DNA from: Craterilacuibacter sp. RT1T
GTDB taxonomy: Bacteria > Pseudomonadota > Gammaproteobacteria > Burkholderiales > Chromobacteriaceae
Direction: 5' to 3'
NCBI RefSeq assembly: GCF_023502145.1
Contig: NZ_JAMFLI010000002.1
Location: 470,949-534,948, forward strand
Length of the DNA: 64,000 nucleotides
A program made the position numbers and the translations under genes. Positions 1-10,064 of the stretch are shown piece after piece. The notes under the pieces are model-generated. The model was given only the letters and a program-made list of their open reading frames with translations, did no database searches and was not told where the DNA came from. Each line of letters starts with the position of its first letter. The first letter of the stretch is position 1.

Positions 1-1200
1 CATGGTGCGGCCATTGACCTTAAGCGGAATAATGGCCTGCGGATGCAGTAACTGGGTCATTTCGCGCTGCGCCTGACGGAACAGGATCAGGCTGCGTATC
101 ATCTTGATGCCGCCGCCCACCGAGCCTGAGCAGGCGGTAAAGCAGGACAGGAACAGCATCCATACCGGCACAAAAAGCGGCCACTGGCCATAGTCGGTGC
201 TGGCAAAGCCGGAAGCGGTGGCAATCGAGATCAGGTTGAAACTGACATGGCGCAGCGATTCGCTCAGGCCATACACCCCTTGCCACCACAAATAAACCGC
301 CAGCAGCAGAATGCTGGACAGGATGACCAGCATCATGCTGATAAATTCGCTATCGACCCGGTAGGGTGCCGCCGAGCGTTTTTTCCACGCCAGAAAGTGG
401 GTGGCGTAATTGGTGGCCGATAGCAGGGTAAAGCCGGCGATCACCAGCTCGATGGCCACTGAATCGTAATGGCCGATACTGGCATCGCGGGTGGAGAAGC
501 CACCCAGTGCCACGGTGGACAGGCCGTGGCAGACGGCGTCGAATACGTTCATGCCCGCCATGTACAGCATGGCCATGCACAGCAGGGTCAGGATGCAGTA
601 CATGGTCCACAGGCTCTTGGCGGCCTGGGTGATGCGCGGCGCCAGTTTGGCATCCTTCATCGGCCCCGGTGTCTCCGCCTTGTACACCTGCATGCCGCCC
701 ACGCCCAACAGCGGCAAAATGGCGACGGCCAGCACGATAATGCCCATGCCGCCCATCCACTGCATAAAGTGGCGCCAGAAATTGATCGCCGGTGGCAACA
801 CATCCAGCGAGAACAAGACGGTCGCGCCATTGGTGGATAGCGCGGATATGGCCTCGAAAAAGGCGTCGGTGAAGCTGAGTGAACTGTCGAACAGCATGAA
901 CGGTATGGCGGCGGTGGCGGCAAAACCTACCCACAAGGCTACCACCAGCATAAAGCCGTCACGCGGCTTGAGTTCGTGTTCGAAGCGGCGGGTGGCGGCC
1001 CAGGCAAACAGGCCAACGGCCAACCCGACTACGCCGGACAATAAAAATGCTTCCAGCGTGTGGTCGTTGTAGATGACGCCGACACCGGCCGGCACAATGA
1101 ACATGCAGGAAAACAGCATGATCAGCTTGGAAAAGACATGGGCGATGGGCAACAGCTTGCCCAGTGCACCGCCTCTGGCGGCTAATGGCAAGGTCGACAT
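1..1200 (-). CDS. trkH: TrkH potassium uptake transmembrane subunit (3' end cut by window edge)
   Basis: The frame is open from the ATG at 1200 to base 1 and gives about 400 residues of a family usually near 480, so only the C-terminal part is missing. TrkH is the membrane channel subunit of the Trk system, importing K+ with TrkA as cytoplasmic gate. Visible features are several hydrophobic helices and the pore-loop signatures of the family, including STNGAT, LSTVALGGFST, TATASGFAST-like and SGSVGGGIKMIR. The start overlaps the trkA stop by one base (TGATG), so the two genes are translationally coupled. Confidence 0.93.
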   Translation of the reverse strand, partial: MSTLPLAARGGALGKLLPIAHVFSKLIMLFSCMFIVPAGVGVIYNDHTLEAFLLSGVVGLAVGLFAWAATRRFEHELKPRDGFMLVVALWVGFAATAAIPFMLFDSSLSFTDAFFEAISALSTNGATVLFSLDVLPPAINFWRHFMQWMGGMGIIVLAVAILPLLGVGGMQVYKAETPGPMKDAKLAPRITQAAKSLWTMYCILTLLCMAMLYMAGMNVFDAVCHGLSTVALGGFSTRDASIGHYDSVAIELVIAGFTLLSATNYATHFLAWKKRSAAPYRVDSEFISMMLVILSSILLLAVYLWWQGVYGLSESLRHVSFNLISIATASGFASTDYGQWPLFVPVWMLFLSCFTACSGSVGGGIKMIRSLILFRQAQREMTQLLHPQAIIPLKVNGRTM

Positions 1201-2576
1201 CAAAAGAAACCCATCTTGACCTGAATGAGTTCTTCCACTTCGCGCACCAGACGGCGGTGGGCAACGAAGATGATCAGGTGGTCTTCGCTGTGTATCACTT
1301 CATCGTGGTGTGCCATGCGCACTTCGCCTTGGCGCACAATGGCGCTGATATAGCAGCCGTGCGGCATTTCCACTTCGTCTATGCGCAGGCCGACCAGGCG
1401 CGAAGTCTTGCGGTCGCCCCTGACGATAACTTCCATCGCCTCGGTGCGTCCGCCGCGCAGCGCATGGACCGCCTCGACATCGCCGCGGCGCAAATGGGCG
1501 AGAATCGAACCGATCGTGGACTGGTGCGGCGAAATCACAATATCGATGCTGTGGCCTTCGAGCAGGTCAACGTAACTGGCACGGTTCACCAGCGCAATCA
1601 CCCGCTTGGCACCCATGCGCTTGGCCAGTAGCGTGGACATCACATTGTCTTCGTCGTCATTGGTCAGCGCGCAAAATACATCCATCTCGTCGATGTTTTC
1701 CGCTTCGAGCAGTGCCTCGTCGGTGGCTTCGCCATGCAGCACCAGGGTGTTGTCCAGATTGTCGCCCAGCCATTCGCAGCGCTCGCGCAGGATTTCAATA
1801 ATCTTGACTTCGTAACCTGCATGTTCCAGCAGGCGCGCCAGGCGGTGTCCGATATTGCCGCCGCCGGCAATCAGCACGCGGCGTATCGCTTGGCTGCTGT
1901 TGCGCAGCTCGGCCAGCATCTGTGGCACGGCCGCACGCTCGGCGAGGAAAAACACCTCGTCATTGCTTTGCAAGAGCGTGTCGCCCTTGGGAATGATCAG
2001 CCGGTTATTGCGATAGATGGCGCAAAAACGGCAGTCGGTGTCCGGCAGATCCTGACGCACATGGCGCAACTCGCGCCCCAAAAGCAGGCCGCCTTCCATG
2101 GCGGTAACGGCAACTAACTGGACGCGGCCGCCGGCAAAGTCCAGCACCTGCAAGGCGCCCGGGTATTGGAATAGCTGGTACAGGTTTTCGGTAACGATCT
2201 GTTCCGGGCAGATGGGCTGATCCACGCCGAATAAATCCAGTGTGTTCTTGTCGCCGAATTCGACATAGTCACTGGCGCGTACGCGTGCGATGCGGGTGGG
2301 AATGTTGTAGAGCTCGCGCGCCAGCTTGCAGGCCACCAGATTGGTTTCATCGTTACGCGTCAGCGCCAGCAACATATCGGTGTCGGCGGCGCCGGCGCCG
2401 GCCAGTACCGAGGGCTGGGCAGCATTGCCGCAGATGGTCTGGATGTCCAGCTTGTCCTGCAGTTGCTTGAGCAGTTTGCTGTCCAAATCGACGATGGTGA
2501 TGTCGTTCTCTTCGGAAACCAGGTTCTCCGCCACGCGGGCACCGACCTGGCCGCCCCCCAAAATCAGAATTTTCAC
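1200..2576 (-). CDS. trkA: TrkA, NAD-binding regulatory subunit of Trk potassium uptake
   Basis: The 458-residue protein has the usual TrkA length and duplicated layout. Each half starts with a Rossmann RCK-N domain (GGGQVGARVAENL at the N-terminus, AGGGNIGHRLARLLE near residue 235), followed by an RCK-C ligand domain. It binds NAD(H)/ATP in the cytoplasm and gates TrkH, encoded immediately downstream with a one-base overlap. The start codon is GTG; no strong Shine-Dalgarno sequence is visible in front of it. Confidence 0.95.
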   Translation of the reverse strand: MKILILGGGQVGARVAENLVSEENDITIVDLDSKLLKQLQDKLDIQTICGNAAQPSVLAGAGAADTDMLLALTRNDETNLVACKLARELYNIPTRIARVRASDYVEFGDKNTLDLFGVDQPICPEQIVTENLYQLFQYPGALQVLDFAGGRVQLVAVTAMEGGLLLGRELRHVRQDLPDTDCRFCAIYRNNRLIIPKGDTLLQSNDEVFFLAERAAVPQMLAELRNSSQAIRRVLIAGGGNIGHRLARLLEHAGYEVKIIEILRERCEWLGDNLDNTLVLHGEATDEALLEAENIDEMDVFCALTNDDEDNVMSTLLAKRMGAKRVIALVNRASYVDLLEGHSIDIVISPHQSTIGSILAHLRRGDVEAVHALRGGRTEAMEVIVRGDRKTSRLVGLRIDEVEMPHGCYISAIVRQGEVRMAHHDEVIHSEDHLIIFVAHRRLVREVEELIQVKMGFF

Positions 2577-2719
2577 AGTATTGAAGCCGTCTAGATTAAG
2601 TATTTTGGCCAGATTCTAACGGTTTAACGGACGGGACGCACGGCTGCGACGGGTGTTTGCCTGGCGAAAATCCGCCAAGCTTTCCCGCTTTAAGCAAAGG
2701 CTTGCTCGCAAAACTTGCA

Positions 2720-3373
2720 TCAGCGCATGCTGCTGCGAGCCTCGCGCACGGTACGCTTAAGGGTGGCCGAGTCGGTCGTGCCACTGATCAGCCTGTCCCC
2801 CAGTAGCAGTGTCGGCGTAGTAAATACCTTGATTTCATCGGTCAGGGTCTGATTGTCCTCTAGCGCAAGACGTACGGCCTTATCCGGCTTGAGCCACGCC
2901 TGTGTGCCGGTTTCCTGCGCGGTTTGCTCGATGGCATGCTGATCCAGCGGAAGTGCGCCCTGCATCAGGCCTTGATGCACCGCCCAGTAGCGTGCGCGCT
3001 GTTTTTGCCATACATTCAGCGCAAACAGGGCGGCCGGCTCCGAGCTGGCATCAAACAGGGGCAGCAGTTTGAAGACAAACTTTACCTCCGGCAACTCCAT
3101 GGCGACGCGTTCGATGACCACATCCATGCGCCGGCAATAAGGGCAGTTGAAATCGGTAAAGTAGATGACGACCTGTCTGGCCGCAGGGTCGCCTAAAAAC
3201 GGGTCGGCTGGGTTGGCATAGATGCGGGCAGGCTGTTGTGCGGCCAGTGCTTGTAGCATCTGCCGTTGCCGTGCGCGATTGCGTTCGGCGATTTTTTCCA
3301 GATCGGGCAGGTTTTTGCTGTTAGCCAGCAGGGGCATCAGGCTTAAACCGGCCAGTAGGGTCCGGCGTTTCAT
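2720..3373 (-). CDS. Periplasmic DsbA/DsbG-like thiol:disulfide oxidoreductase
   Basis: This 217-residue protein starts with a short basic and hydrophobic signal segment (MKRRTLLAGLSLMPLLA), implying export to the periplasm. The thioredoxin-fold active site is FNCPYCRRM near residue 95, and the cis-Pro loop is FTTPTLLLG near residue 190. Proteins of this shape oxidise or isomerise disulfides in exported proteins. It is closer to the short DsbA-like Com1/BdbD group than to dimeric DsbC. An AAGGAG ribosome site precedes the ATG. It is a single gene; its exact substrate cannot be told from sequence. Confidence 0.85.
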   Translation of the reverse strand: MKRRTLLAGLSLMPLLANSKNLPDLEKIAERNRARQRQMLQALAAQQPARIYANPADPFLGDPAARQVVIYFTDFNCPYCRRMDVVIERVAMELPEVKFVFKLLPLFDASSEPAALFALNVWQKQRARYWAVHQGLMQGALPLDQHAIEQTAQETGTQAWLKPDKAVRLALEDNQTLTDEIKVFTTPTLLLGDRLISGTTDSATLKRTVREARSSMR

Positions 3374-3443
3374 GATGGCACTCCTTGAGAGGGTCTAGAG
3401 CCGGCACATGGTTGCGGCATGCGCCTGAGGGTATTAAAGCGAA

Positions 3444-3464
3444 AGAGAGCGCCAAGCGCTCCCT
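3444..3464 (-). terminator. Rho-independent terminator after the xanthine-type permease
   Basis: Read on the minus strand, a nine-base stem (AGGGAGCGC / GCGCTCTCT with one G-U pair) and a three-base loop are followed by a T-rich tract (TTTCGCTTT). It lies just beyond the permease stop codon at 3485 and should end that transcript. Confidence 0.7.
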
Positions 3465-3484
3465 TAATGTGGTTTTCTTATGCT

Positions 3485-4789
3485 TTAGTCTTCAAGCTCC
3501 AGCGGCATGCGACCGGGCAGCAGCAGGTTAAGGCTTAGTGCAATCAGGGCGCTGACCGTGATGCCCGAGCCGAAAATCTCGCGTACAAAACCCGGCAACT
3601 TGCCCAGTACTTCCGGGCGTACGGTGACCGCCATGCCGCAGCCGATGGCGACGGCAATAATCACGCCATTGCGCCGGCTGGATTCGACCTGGCCCAGCAT
3701 CTGCACGCCGGCCACGATAATCATGGCAAACATCATCAGGCCGGCGCCGCCGAGTACCGGCAGCGGAATGGTGACGATCAGTGCGCCAAACACAGGGAAC
3801 AGGCCGGCCAGCATCAGCAGCAGGCCTGCCAATGCCACAACATAACGACTGGCAACGCCGGTCAGCGATACCACCCCGATATTCTGGGCAAACGAGGAAA
3901 ACGGGGTCGTCGACATGATGGCAGCAATGGCCGAACCTACGCCATCACACAATATGCCGGCCGACATTTGCTTGCCGCTGACCTTGGTCTGAGTCGCCTG
4001 GCCCAGTGCCAGAAAGTTGCCGGTGGATTCGACGATGGTTACCAGATAGGCAATCGACATGCCGATAATGCCGGAAATCGGAAAGCTCATGCCGAAATGC
4101 AATGGCTGGGGTAGGGCAAATGCGCTGGCTTGTGCCACCGGCGCAAAATCGATGCGTCCCAGCATCAGGCACAGCAGATAGCCTACCCCCATGCCGATCA
4201 CGATGGCGGCGGCCGAGACAATGCCGCGACCAAACTGGACAAGTCCAATCACCAGCACCAGTACAAAGAAGGCAATCGCCAGATGTTCGGGGTTGGCGTA
4301 ATCAGCGGAACCGGGCTGGCCGCCGGCAAACCAGTCAACGGCTACCGGGATTAGCGACAGGCCAATCATGGACACGACGGTGCCGGTGACCACAGGCGGG
4401 AACAGCTTGCGGATTTGCGGCATGAAAAAACTGCCGGCTATCATCACCAGCGAAGCGGCCAGCGAGGAGCCCATGATGCCGGCTACACCGTGCTCGAAAC
4501 CGATGGCAATGGCGGCGGCGACAAAAGTGAAGCTGGTGCCCATCACGCAGGGCAGACGTATGCCGATCGGCCCGGCGCCGCGGCATTGCACGATGGTGAC
4601 GGCACCAGACACCATTAAGGCCGCATTGACGAGGGCGACCATTTCCTGCGGTGGCAAGCGCAATACGCCGCCTACGACCAGTGGAACGGCAATAATGCCG
4701 CCGAGTGCGGCAAGCAGGTGCTGTATGGCTAGTAGTAATGATGTCGCCAGTGGGGGGCGGTCTTCAACCTGATACAGCAGCTTTTCCAT
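3485..4789 (-). CDS. NCS2-family xanthine/purine permease
   Basis: The 434-residue polytopic membrane protein belongs to the nucleobase:cation symporter-2 family, with about 12-14 hydrophobic segments. Family signatures are the N-terminal LLAIQHLLAALGG with QHLLA, and STTPFSSFAQNIGVVSLTGV near residue 300, which aligns with the NTTFSQNVG-type motif of xanthine/urate carriers rather than with uracil carriers. It probably imports xanthine or a related purine with protons. It is divergent from ppnP, a nucleoside phosphorylase, across 229 bp, which fits a purine-salvage role. The exact substrate is inferred. Confidence 0.85.
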   Translation of the reverse strand: MEKLLYQVEDRPPLATSLLLAIQHLLAALGGIIAVPLVVGGVLRLPPQEMVALVNAALMVSGAVTIVQCRGAGPIGIRLPCVMGTSFTFVAAAIAIGFEHGVAGIMGSSLAASLVMIAGSFFMPQIRKLFPPVVTGTVVSMIGLSLIPVAVDWFAGGQPGSADYANPEHLAIAFFVLVLVIGLVQFGRGIVSAAAIVIGMGVGYLLCLMLGRIDFAPVAQASAFALPQPLHFGMSFPISGIIGMSIAYLVTIVESTGNFLALGQATQTKVSGKQMSAGILCDGVGSAIAAIMSTTPFSSFAQNIGVVSLTGVASRYVVALAGLLLMLAGLFPVFGALIVTIPLPVLGGAGLMMFAMIIVAGVQMLGQVESSRRNGVIIAVAIGCGMAVTVRPEVLGKLPGFVREIFGSGITVSALIALSLNLLLPGRMPLELED

Positions 4790-4957
4790 GCTTCGCGTCC
4801 TTGCGGTGAGTGCTTTGTAGGTAGCGCTTGCGCGCCAAGTGCGCGCATGATTGTCAGATTCTATGTTGCTGTCAATGACGATTTATCTCTTTATGAAGAT
4901 AGTTTGGCGTCGTGTTGTCAATGCGTAAAAGCCATGCAAATAAAAGCGCGCCAAATG

Positions 4958-4988
4958 TTGTGACAAGTAAATAAAATCGTCTTATGCT
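4958..4988 (+). promoter_or_regulatory. Candidate ppnP promoter in the xanP-like/ppnP divergent region
   Basis: The 229-bp intergenic region (4790-5018) is visibly AT-richer than its surroundings. A possible -35 (TTGTGA, 4958) and -10 (TATGCT, 4983) are 19 bases apart and lie about 30 bases before the ppnP start. The spacing is long for sigma-70, so this is only a candidate. A second promoter for the divergent permease should lie in the same interval, but I could not pick it out. Confidence 0.35.
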
Positions 4989-5018
4989 TGTCTTTTTACT
5001 TTTATGCGCGGGGTGCTT

Positions 5019-5333
5019 ATGGCCGATCAATTCGAAAATGTCAGTGTGGCCAAACGAGCCAACGTTTATTTTGACGGCAAGTGCGTCAGCCATACGGTGA
5101 CCCTGGCTGATGGCACACAAAAATCGGTCGGCGTGATTCTGCCTGGCAAGCTGGTGTTTACCACGGCCGCAGCGGAAGTCATGGAACTACTGGAAGGTGA
5201 GTGCAAGGTGACGCAGGCTGGTGCTTCTGCCGCACAGGGCTACGCCGGGGGTGAGTCGTTTAGCGTGCCCGCCAATAGCAGTTTTACGATCGAAGTGCTC
5301 AAGACTGTGCATTACGTCTGCCATTTCGGCTGA
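5019..5333 (+). CDS. ppnP: Pyrimidine/purine nucleoside phosphorylase PpnP (YaiE/DUF1255)
   Basis: This 104-residue single-domain cupin-like protein matches the small PpnP family, which cleaves nucleosides with phosphate to free base and ribose-1-phosphate. Characteristic segments are the YFDGKCVSH opening, [20 protein letters not shown] and the [13 protein letters not shown] / YVCHFG ending. I chose the ATG at 5019 rather than 5004 because a GGGG ribosome site lies just upstream of 5019 and nothing similar precedes 5004. Its position opposite a purine permease suggests a joint nucleoside/base salvage function. Confidence 0.9.
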   Translation: MADQFENVSVAKRANVYFDGKCVSHTVTLADGTQKSVGVILPGKLVFTTAAAEVMELLEGECKVTQAGASAAQGYAGGESFSVPANSSFTIEVLKTVHYVCHFG

Positions 5334-5353
5334 TTAGGGCGGGGTGGTCGTAA

Positions 5354-5387
5354 AAAGGCTCAATGCCCGAATGGGGATTGAGCCTTT
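5354..5387 (+). terminator. Strong hairpin terminator between ppnP and the TetR gene
   Basis: A perfect 11-bp stem (AAAGGCTCAAT / ATTGAGCCTTT) with a 12-base loop follows the ppnP stop. Because the stem begins with A and ends with T runs, it can terminate the converging transcripts from both sides. Confidence 0.85.
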
Positions 5388-5429
5388 GGTATTTGACGGG
5401 CGCCGATAGCGGGCCGGAGCTAGCGCATG

Positions 5430-6074
5430 CTAGCGATAGCTGGCATCGAGTTCGGTAAACGCGGCTTTATTGTCTGCCGTAACATAAGGGCGCATCAGGG
5501 CCAGTACCTGACGTGCGCCGCGCCGCCCGGTTTCTACCGAAATCGGGACTTTAGGTGCAGCGGATTGCTCGAACGCGTACCAGAATTTCACTACCAGCCA
5601 GATATTGACGGCCAGTTGTTCGACTTCTTCATCGGAGGAAAAAGTCAGCAAGCCGGCGCGGGCAAAACCCTTGAGCATATCGCCCATCATCGGGCGCAAA
5701 TCGGTGCCGATGGTGGCATGGTACTCGGCCTGCAATTGCGGATTGCGCGACAACAAACCCGGTAGATCATCAAACAAAAAGCGGTAATTCCACATGCCCT
5801 TGAACAGGCTATCCAGTTGGCCGGATAAGGCCTGCGGCGTAATGGCGTCTTCGGCCTTTGGTGTCAGCTGTGCACGGATAAAAGCTTCATATTCACGGAA
5901 AATCTGAAAAACGATCTCTTCCTTGTTGCGAAAGTGATAGTACAGATTGCCAGGGCTAATGCCCAGGTGGGCCGAGATGTGGTTGGTGGTGATCGCACGC
6001 TCGCCATGCTCGTTGAAGAGCTTAAGGCTCTCGGCCACGATCTTGTCGTAGGTTTTGATCCGGGTTTTGCTCAT
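5430..6074 (-). CDS. TetR/AcrR-family transcriptional regulator
   Basis: The 214-residue protein has a standard N-terminal TetR helix-turn-helix (residues about 10-55), with the sequence ITTNHISAHLGISPGNLYYHF as the recognition region, followed by an all-helical ligand-binding half. I placed the start at the ATG at 6074 (MSKTRIKTY); the frame continues to an upstream TTG at 6089 but without support. Its target is unknown. It lies upstream of, and in the same orientation as, ppnP's convergent terminator, and the next gene (mscS-like) is also on the minus strand 46 bp away. Confidence 0.85.
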   Translation of the reverse strand: MSKTRIKTYDKIVAESLKLFNEHGERAITTNHISAHLGISPGNLYYHFRNKEEIVFQIFREYEAFIRAQLTPKAEDAITPQALSGQLDSLFKGMWNYRFLFDDLPGLLSRNPQLQAEYHATIGTDLRPMMGDMLKGFARAGLLTFSSDEEVEQLAVNIWLVVKFWYAFEQSAAPKVPISVETGRRGARQVLALMRPYVTADNKAAFTELDASYR

Positions 6075-6120
6075 AGATTGAAGAATCAAGCCATTTAATA
6101 AGGATGAGTCGGATACCAGT

Positions 6121-6990
6121 TTACACCGGAGCTGCAGATTTGTTCAGGCTGGCCTCAGCCGGAAAAGCCTCGAACATAAAGCGCTTGAGTATCGCCTGCT
6201 CTACCCGCTGCCTGTCCTTGGCCAGAATGGCAATGCGTAGCGTCAGCTGATAACTGACATCGCTGAGCGGATGAATCGATACGCGTGGTGCGACCGAAGG
6301 CGTATCCAGATGGTGGCGCGCCTCTATACGCGCCATATGCTGCTGCGCAGCCTGAATATGTGGCGCACAGACATCGTTGGCAGCCCCCAGCAGCAAGGCT
6401 TCACCCTGCTGGGGGGGGAGTGTATAGGGCAGGGGCAAGCCCAGCGTATGCACGACATATTCGCCCATATAGTTTTCCAGCACCACCGGCTGGTTGAGCA
6501 GCAGGCTGTGCGGAAAGGACAAGGCGCGCCCGGTCATCTGGTGGCTGTCGTGGGTGGGGCCGATTTCCATCACCGTGGTGGTAAAAAGTCCGATATCGAC
6601 CACCCGCCCGCGTATATGACCGACCTCGATATGGTCACCCAGGCTGTAGCTGTCGGAGGCGCTCCTGAGCAGGCCTCCGGTTAAGCACATAATCAACTCT
6701 TTGGTCGCAATAATCACCGCTGCGGCAAAAGCCAGCATCGAGACTGCAATAGTCTGCAGCTCGGACGCCCAAATCAGCGCAATGCCGGCCACGCCGCAGA
6801 CAAACAGCACATTGCGCACGGTAATGGACCAGCGCCGCCTGTCGTCCAGCGACCAGTGGGTATTGCTGGCGATGGCGCGCCCTATGCTGATGCGCAGCAC
6901 CACCAGTACCGTGATCATGACGCCGGAACGCACGATGTCGGCAATATAACTTGCACGCAGGTGCGTCCAGAAGTCGATCAGCTCGCTCAT
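6121..6990 (-). CDS. Small mechanosensitive ion channel of the MscS family
   Basis: The 289-residue inner-membrane protein has three or so N-terminal hydrophobic helices (residues about 15-110), then the MscS pore-lining and beta-domain region marked by SDSYSLGDHIEVGHIRGRVVDIGLFTT and ending in a mixed C-terminal domain. Such channels open under membrane tension and release osmolytes during osmotic downshift. It starts two bases after the prfC stop, so both probably share a transcript, though no functional link is known. Confidence 0.85.
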   Translation of the reverse strand: MSELIDFWTHLRASYIADIVRSGVMITVLVVLRISIGRAIASNTHWSLDDRRRWSITVRNVLFVCGVAGIALIWASELQTIAVSMLAFAAAVIIATKELIMCLTGGLLRSASDSYSLGDHIEVGHIRGRVVDIGLFTTTVMEIGPTHDSHQMTGRALSFPHSLLLNQPVVLENYMGEYVVHTLGLPLPYTLPPQQGEALLLGAANDVCAPHIQAAQQHMARIEARHHLDTPSVAPRVSIHPLSDVSYQLTLRIAILAKDRQRVEQAILKRFMFEAFPAEASLNKSAAPV

Positions 6991-6992
6991 GC

Positions 6993-8603
<1,611 letters not shown>

Positions 8604-8729
8604 GTCTGTTGCTTGGTGTATGCGGTAAAGGCGGCATTGTACCGGTTTTCGTGCCGGCTGAGCGCTGCGCCTTTTATGCATGTTGCGGGTACAATGGCGG
8701 CACTGGATTCAAGATCATGGAGCAGGCGG

Positions 8730-9344
8730 ATGTTTACAGGGATAGTGCAGGGCACGGCCGAACTGGTCGCATTGGAAGAAAAGACCGGTTTTCGCACCCA
8801 TACCGTGCGCTTGCCACAAGCGATGTTGCCCGGTTTGGCGCTGGGCGCCTCGGTGGCGCACAACGGCTGCTGCCTGACCGTGACCCGGGTGGAGGGCGAT
8901 CTGGCTTCGTTCGACCTGATGCAGGAGACGCTGCGCCTGACCAATCTGGGCGCTTTGGCGCTGGGCGAGTCGGTCAATGTAGAACGTGCCGCGCGCTTTG
9001 GCGACGATATCGGCGGCCACGCCATGAGTGGCCACATCCTGTGCTGCGCCGAGGTCGTGGCCGTCGAAGAAACGCCGAATAACCGCACCTTGCGCTTTCG
9101 CCTGCCTGAGGCGGCGCTTAAATATGTCTTTACCAAAGGCTATATCGGCATCGACGGCATCAGTCTGACCGTGGGCGACGTCAAGGGGGACGAGTTTGCC
9201 GTGCACCTGATTCCGGAAACGCTAAGCCGCACCATAATCGGCCAGCGCAAGGCGGGCGATTGGGTCAATATCGAAGTCGACCCGCAGACCCAGGCTATTG
9301 TCGACACGGTCGAGCGGGTGCTGGCCAGCCGGAGTCTGGCATGA
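8730..9344 (+). CDS. ribE: Riboflavin synthase alpha subunit
   Basis: The 204-residue protein shows the internal duplication of two lumazine-binding domains. The first begins MFTGIVQGTAELV and carries GASVAHNGCCLTV, and the second carries GYIGIDGISLTVGDV. It dismutates two molecules of 6,7-dimethyl-8-ribityllumazine to riboflavin. The start is the ATG at 8730; the very long frame that continues upstream through prfC antisense is not coding. The stop overlaps the next start (ATGA), opening the riboflavin operon ribE - Dph6-like gene - ribBX - ribH. No FMN riboswitch was recognised in the 126 bp upstream. Confidence 0.95.
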   Translation: MFTGIVQGTAELVALEEKTGFRTHTVRLPQAMLPGLALGASVAHNGCCLTVTRVEGDLASFDLMQETLRLTNLGALALGESVNVERAARFGDDIGGHAMSGHILCCAEVVAVEETPNNRTLRFRLPEAALKYVFTKGYIGIDGISLTVGDVKGDEFAVHLIPETLSRTIIGQRKAGDWVNIEVDPQTQAIVDTVERVLASRSLA

Positions 9345-10009
9345 GCGCACCGCTGTTCGTCATGTCGTGGAGTGGCGGCAAGGATTCCTGCCTTGCCTTG
9401 TGGCGCACACTGCAAAGCGGTGCCCGACCGCTGGCTTTGCTCTCCATGCTGGACGAAACGGGTGAGCGTAGCCGCTCGCACGGCATTAGCCCTGAAGTCT
9501 TGCAAGCCCAGGTTGAAGCACTGGCGATTCCGCTGGTCACCGGTCGTGCCACCTGGGGCGAGTACGAGGCGGTGTTTATCGCGCAGCTGCAAGCCTTGCA
9601 AGCACAGGGCGCCGAAATGGCGGTGTTTGGCGATATCGACTTGCAGCCGCACCGCGACTGGGAGGAAAAGGTGTGCGCCGCTGCAGGTTTGCAGGCAGTG
9701 CTGCCGTTATGGCAGGAGCAGAGGCTGAGTCTGGTGCGCGAATTTGTCGATGCCGGCTTTGTCGCGACCATCGTGGTGATACGCAGCGACTTGATGGCGG
9801 CCGATTATCTGGGCAAGGTGCTGGATCATGCGCTGATTGCGCGCATGCAGGCCGAGGGCATTGATCCGTGCGGGGAGGGGGGTGAATTCCATACGCTGGT
9901 TACCGCCGGCCCGCTGTTTGCCCGGGCTTTGCCTTTGCGCGAAAAGGCGCGGCATCAACATGATAAATATTCAATGCTTGAATTTGAGCTTTCCGATAGC
10001 ATCTTATAA
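9341..10009 (+). CDS. Dph6-related ATP pyrophosphatase (ATP_bind_4 family)
   Basis: The 222-residue protein has the PP-loop SGGKDS at residues 11-16 and the family's late motif GEGGEFHT near residue 188. These define the adenosine-nucleotide alpha-hydrolase group containing eukaryotic diphthamide synthetase. Bacteria do not make diphthamide, so the true reaction is an unidentified ATP-dependent amidation or ligation. The start ATG overlaps the ribE stop (ATGA). This places it inside the riboflavin operon between ribE and ribBX and suggests, but does not prove, a link to flavin metabolism. Confidence 0.85.
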   Translation: MSAPLFVMSWSGGKDSCLALWRTLQSGARPLALLSMLDETGERSRSHGISPEVLQAQVEALAIPLVTGRATWGEYEAVFIAQLQALQAQGAEMAVFGDIDLQPHRDWEEKVCAAAGLQAVLPLWQEQRLSLVREFVDAGFVATIVVIRSDLMAADYLGKVLDHALIARMQAEGIDPCGEGGEFHTLVTAGPLFARALPLREKARHQHDKYSMLEFELSDSIL

Positions 10010-10064
10010 TAAATAATCGAAACGCGGTGCGCGTGGTGCGAGCCGTCTGCAAGGGTAGAACAAA

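Noticed and set aside
8604..8729. FMN riboswitch upstream of ribE
   Set aside because: The interval is short and I could not recognise the conserved RFN-element segments.
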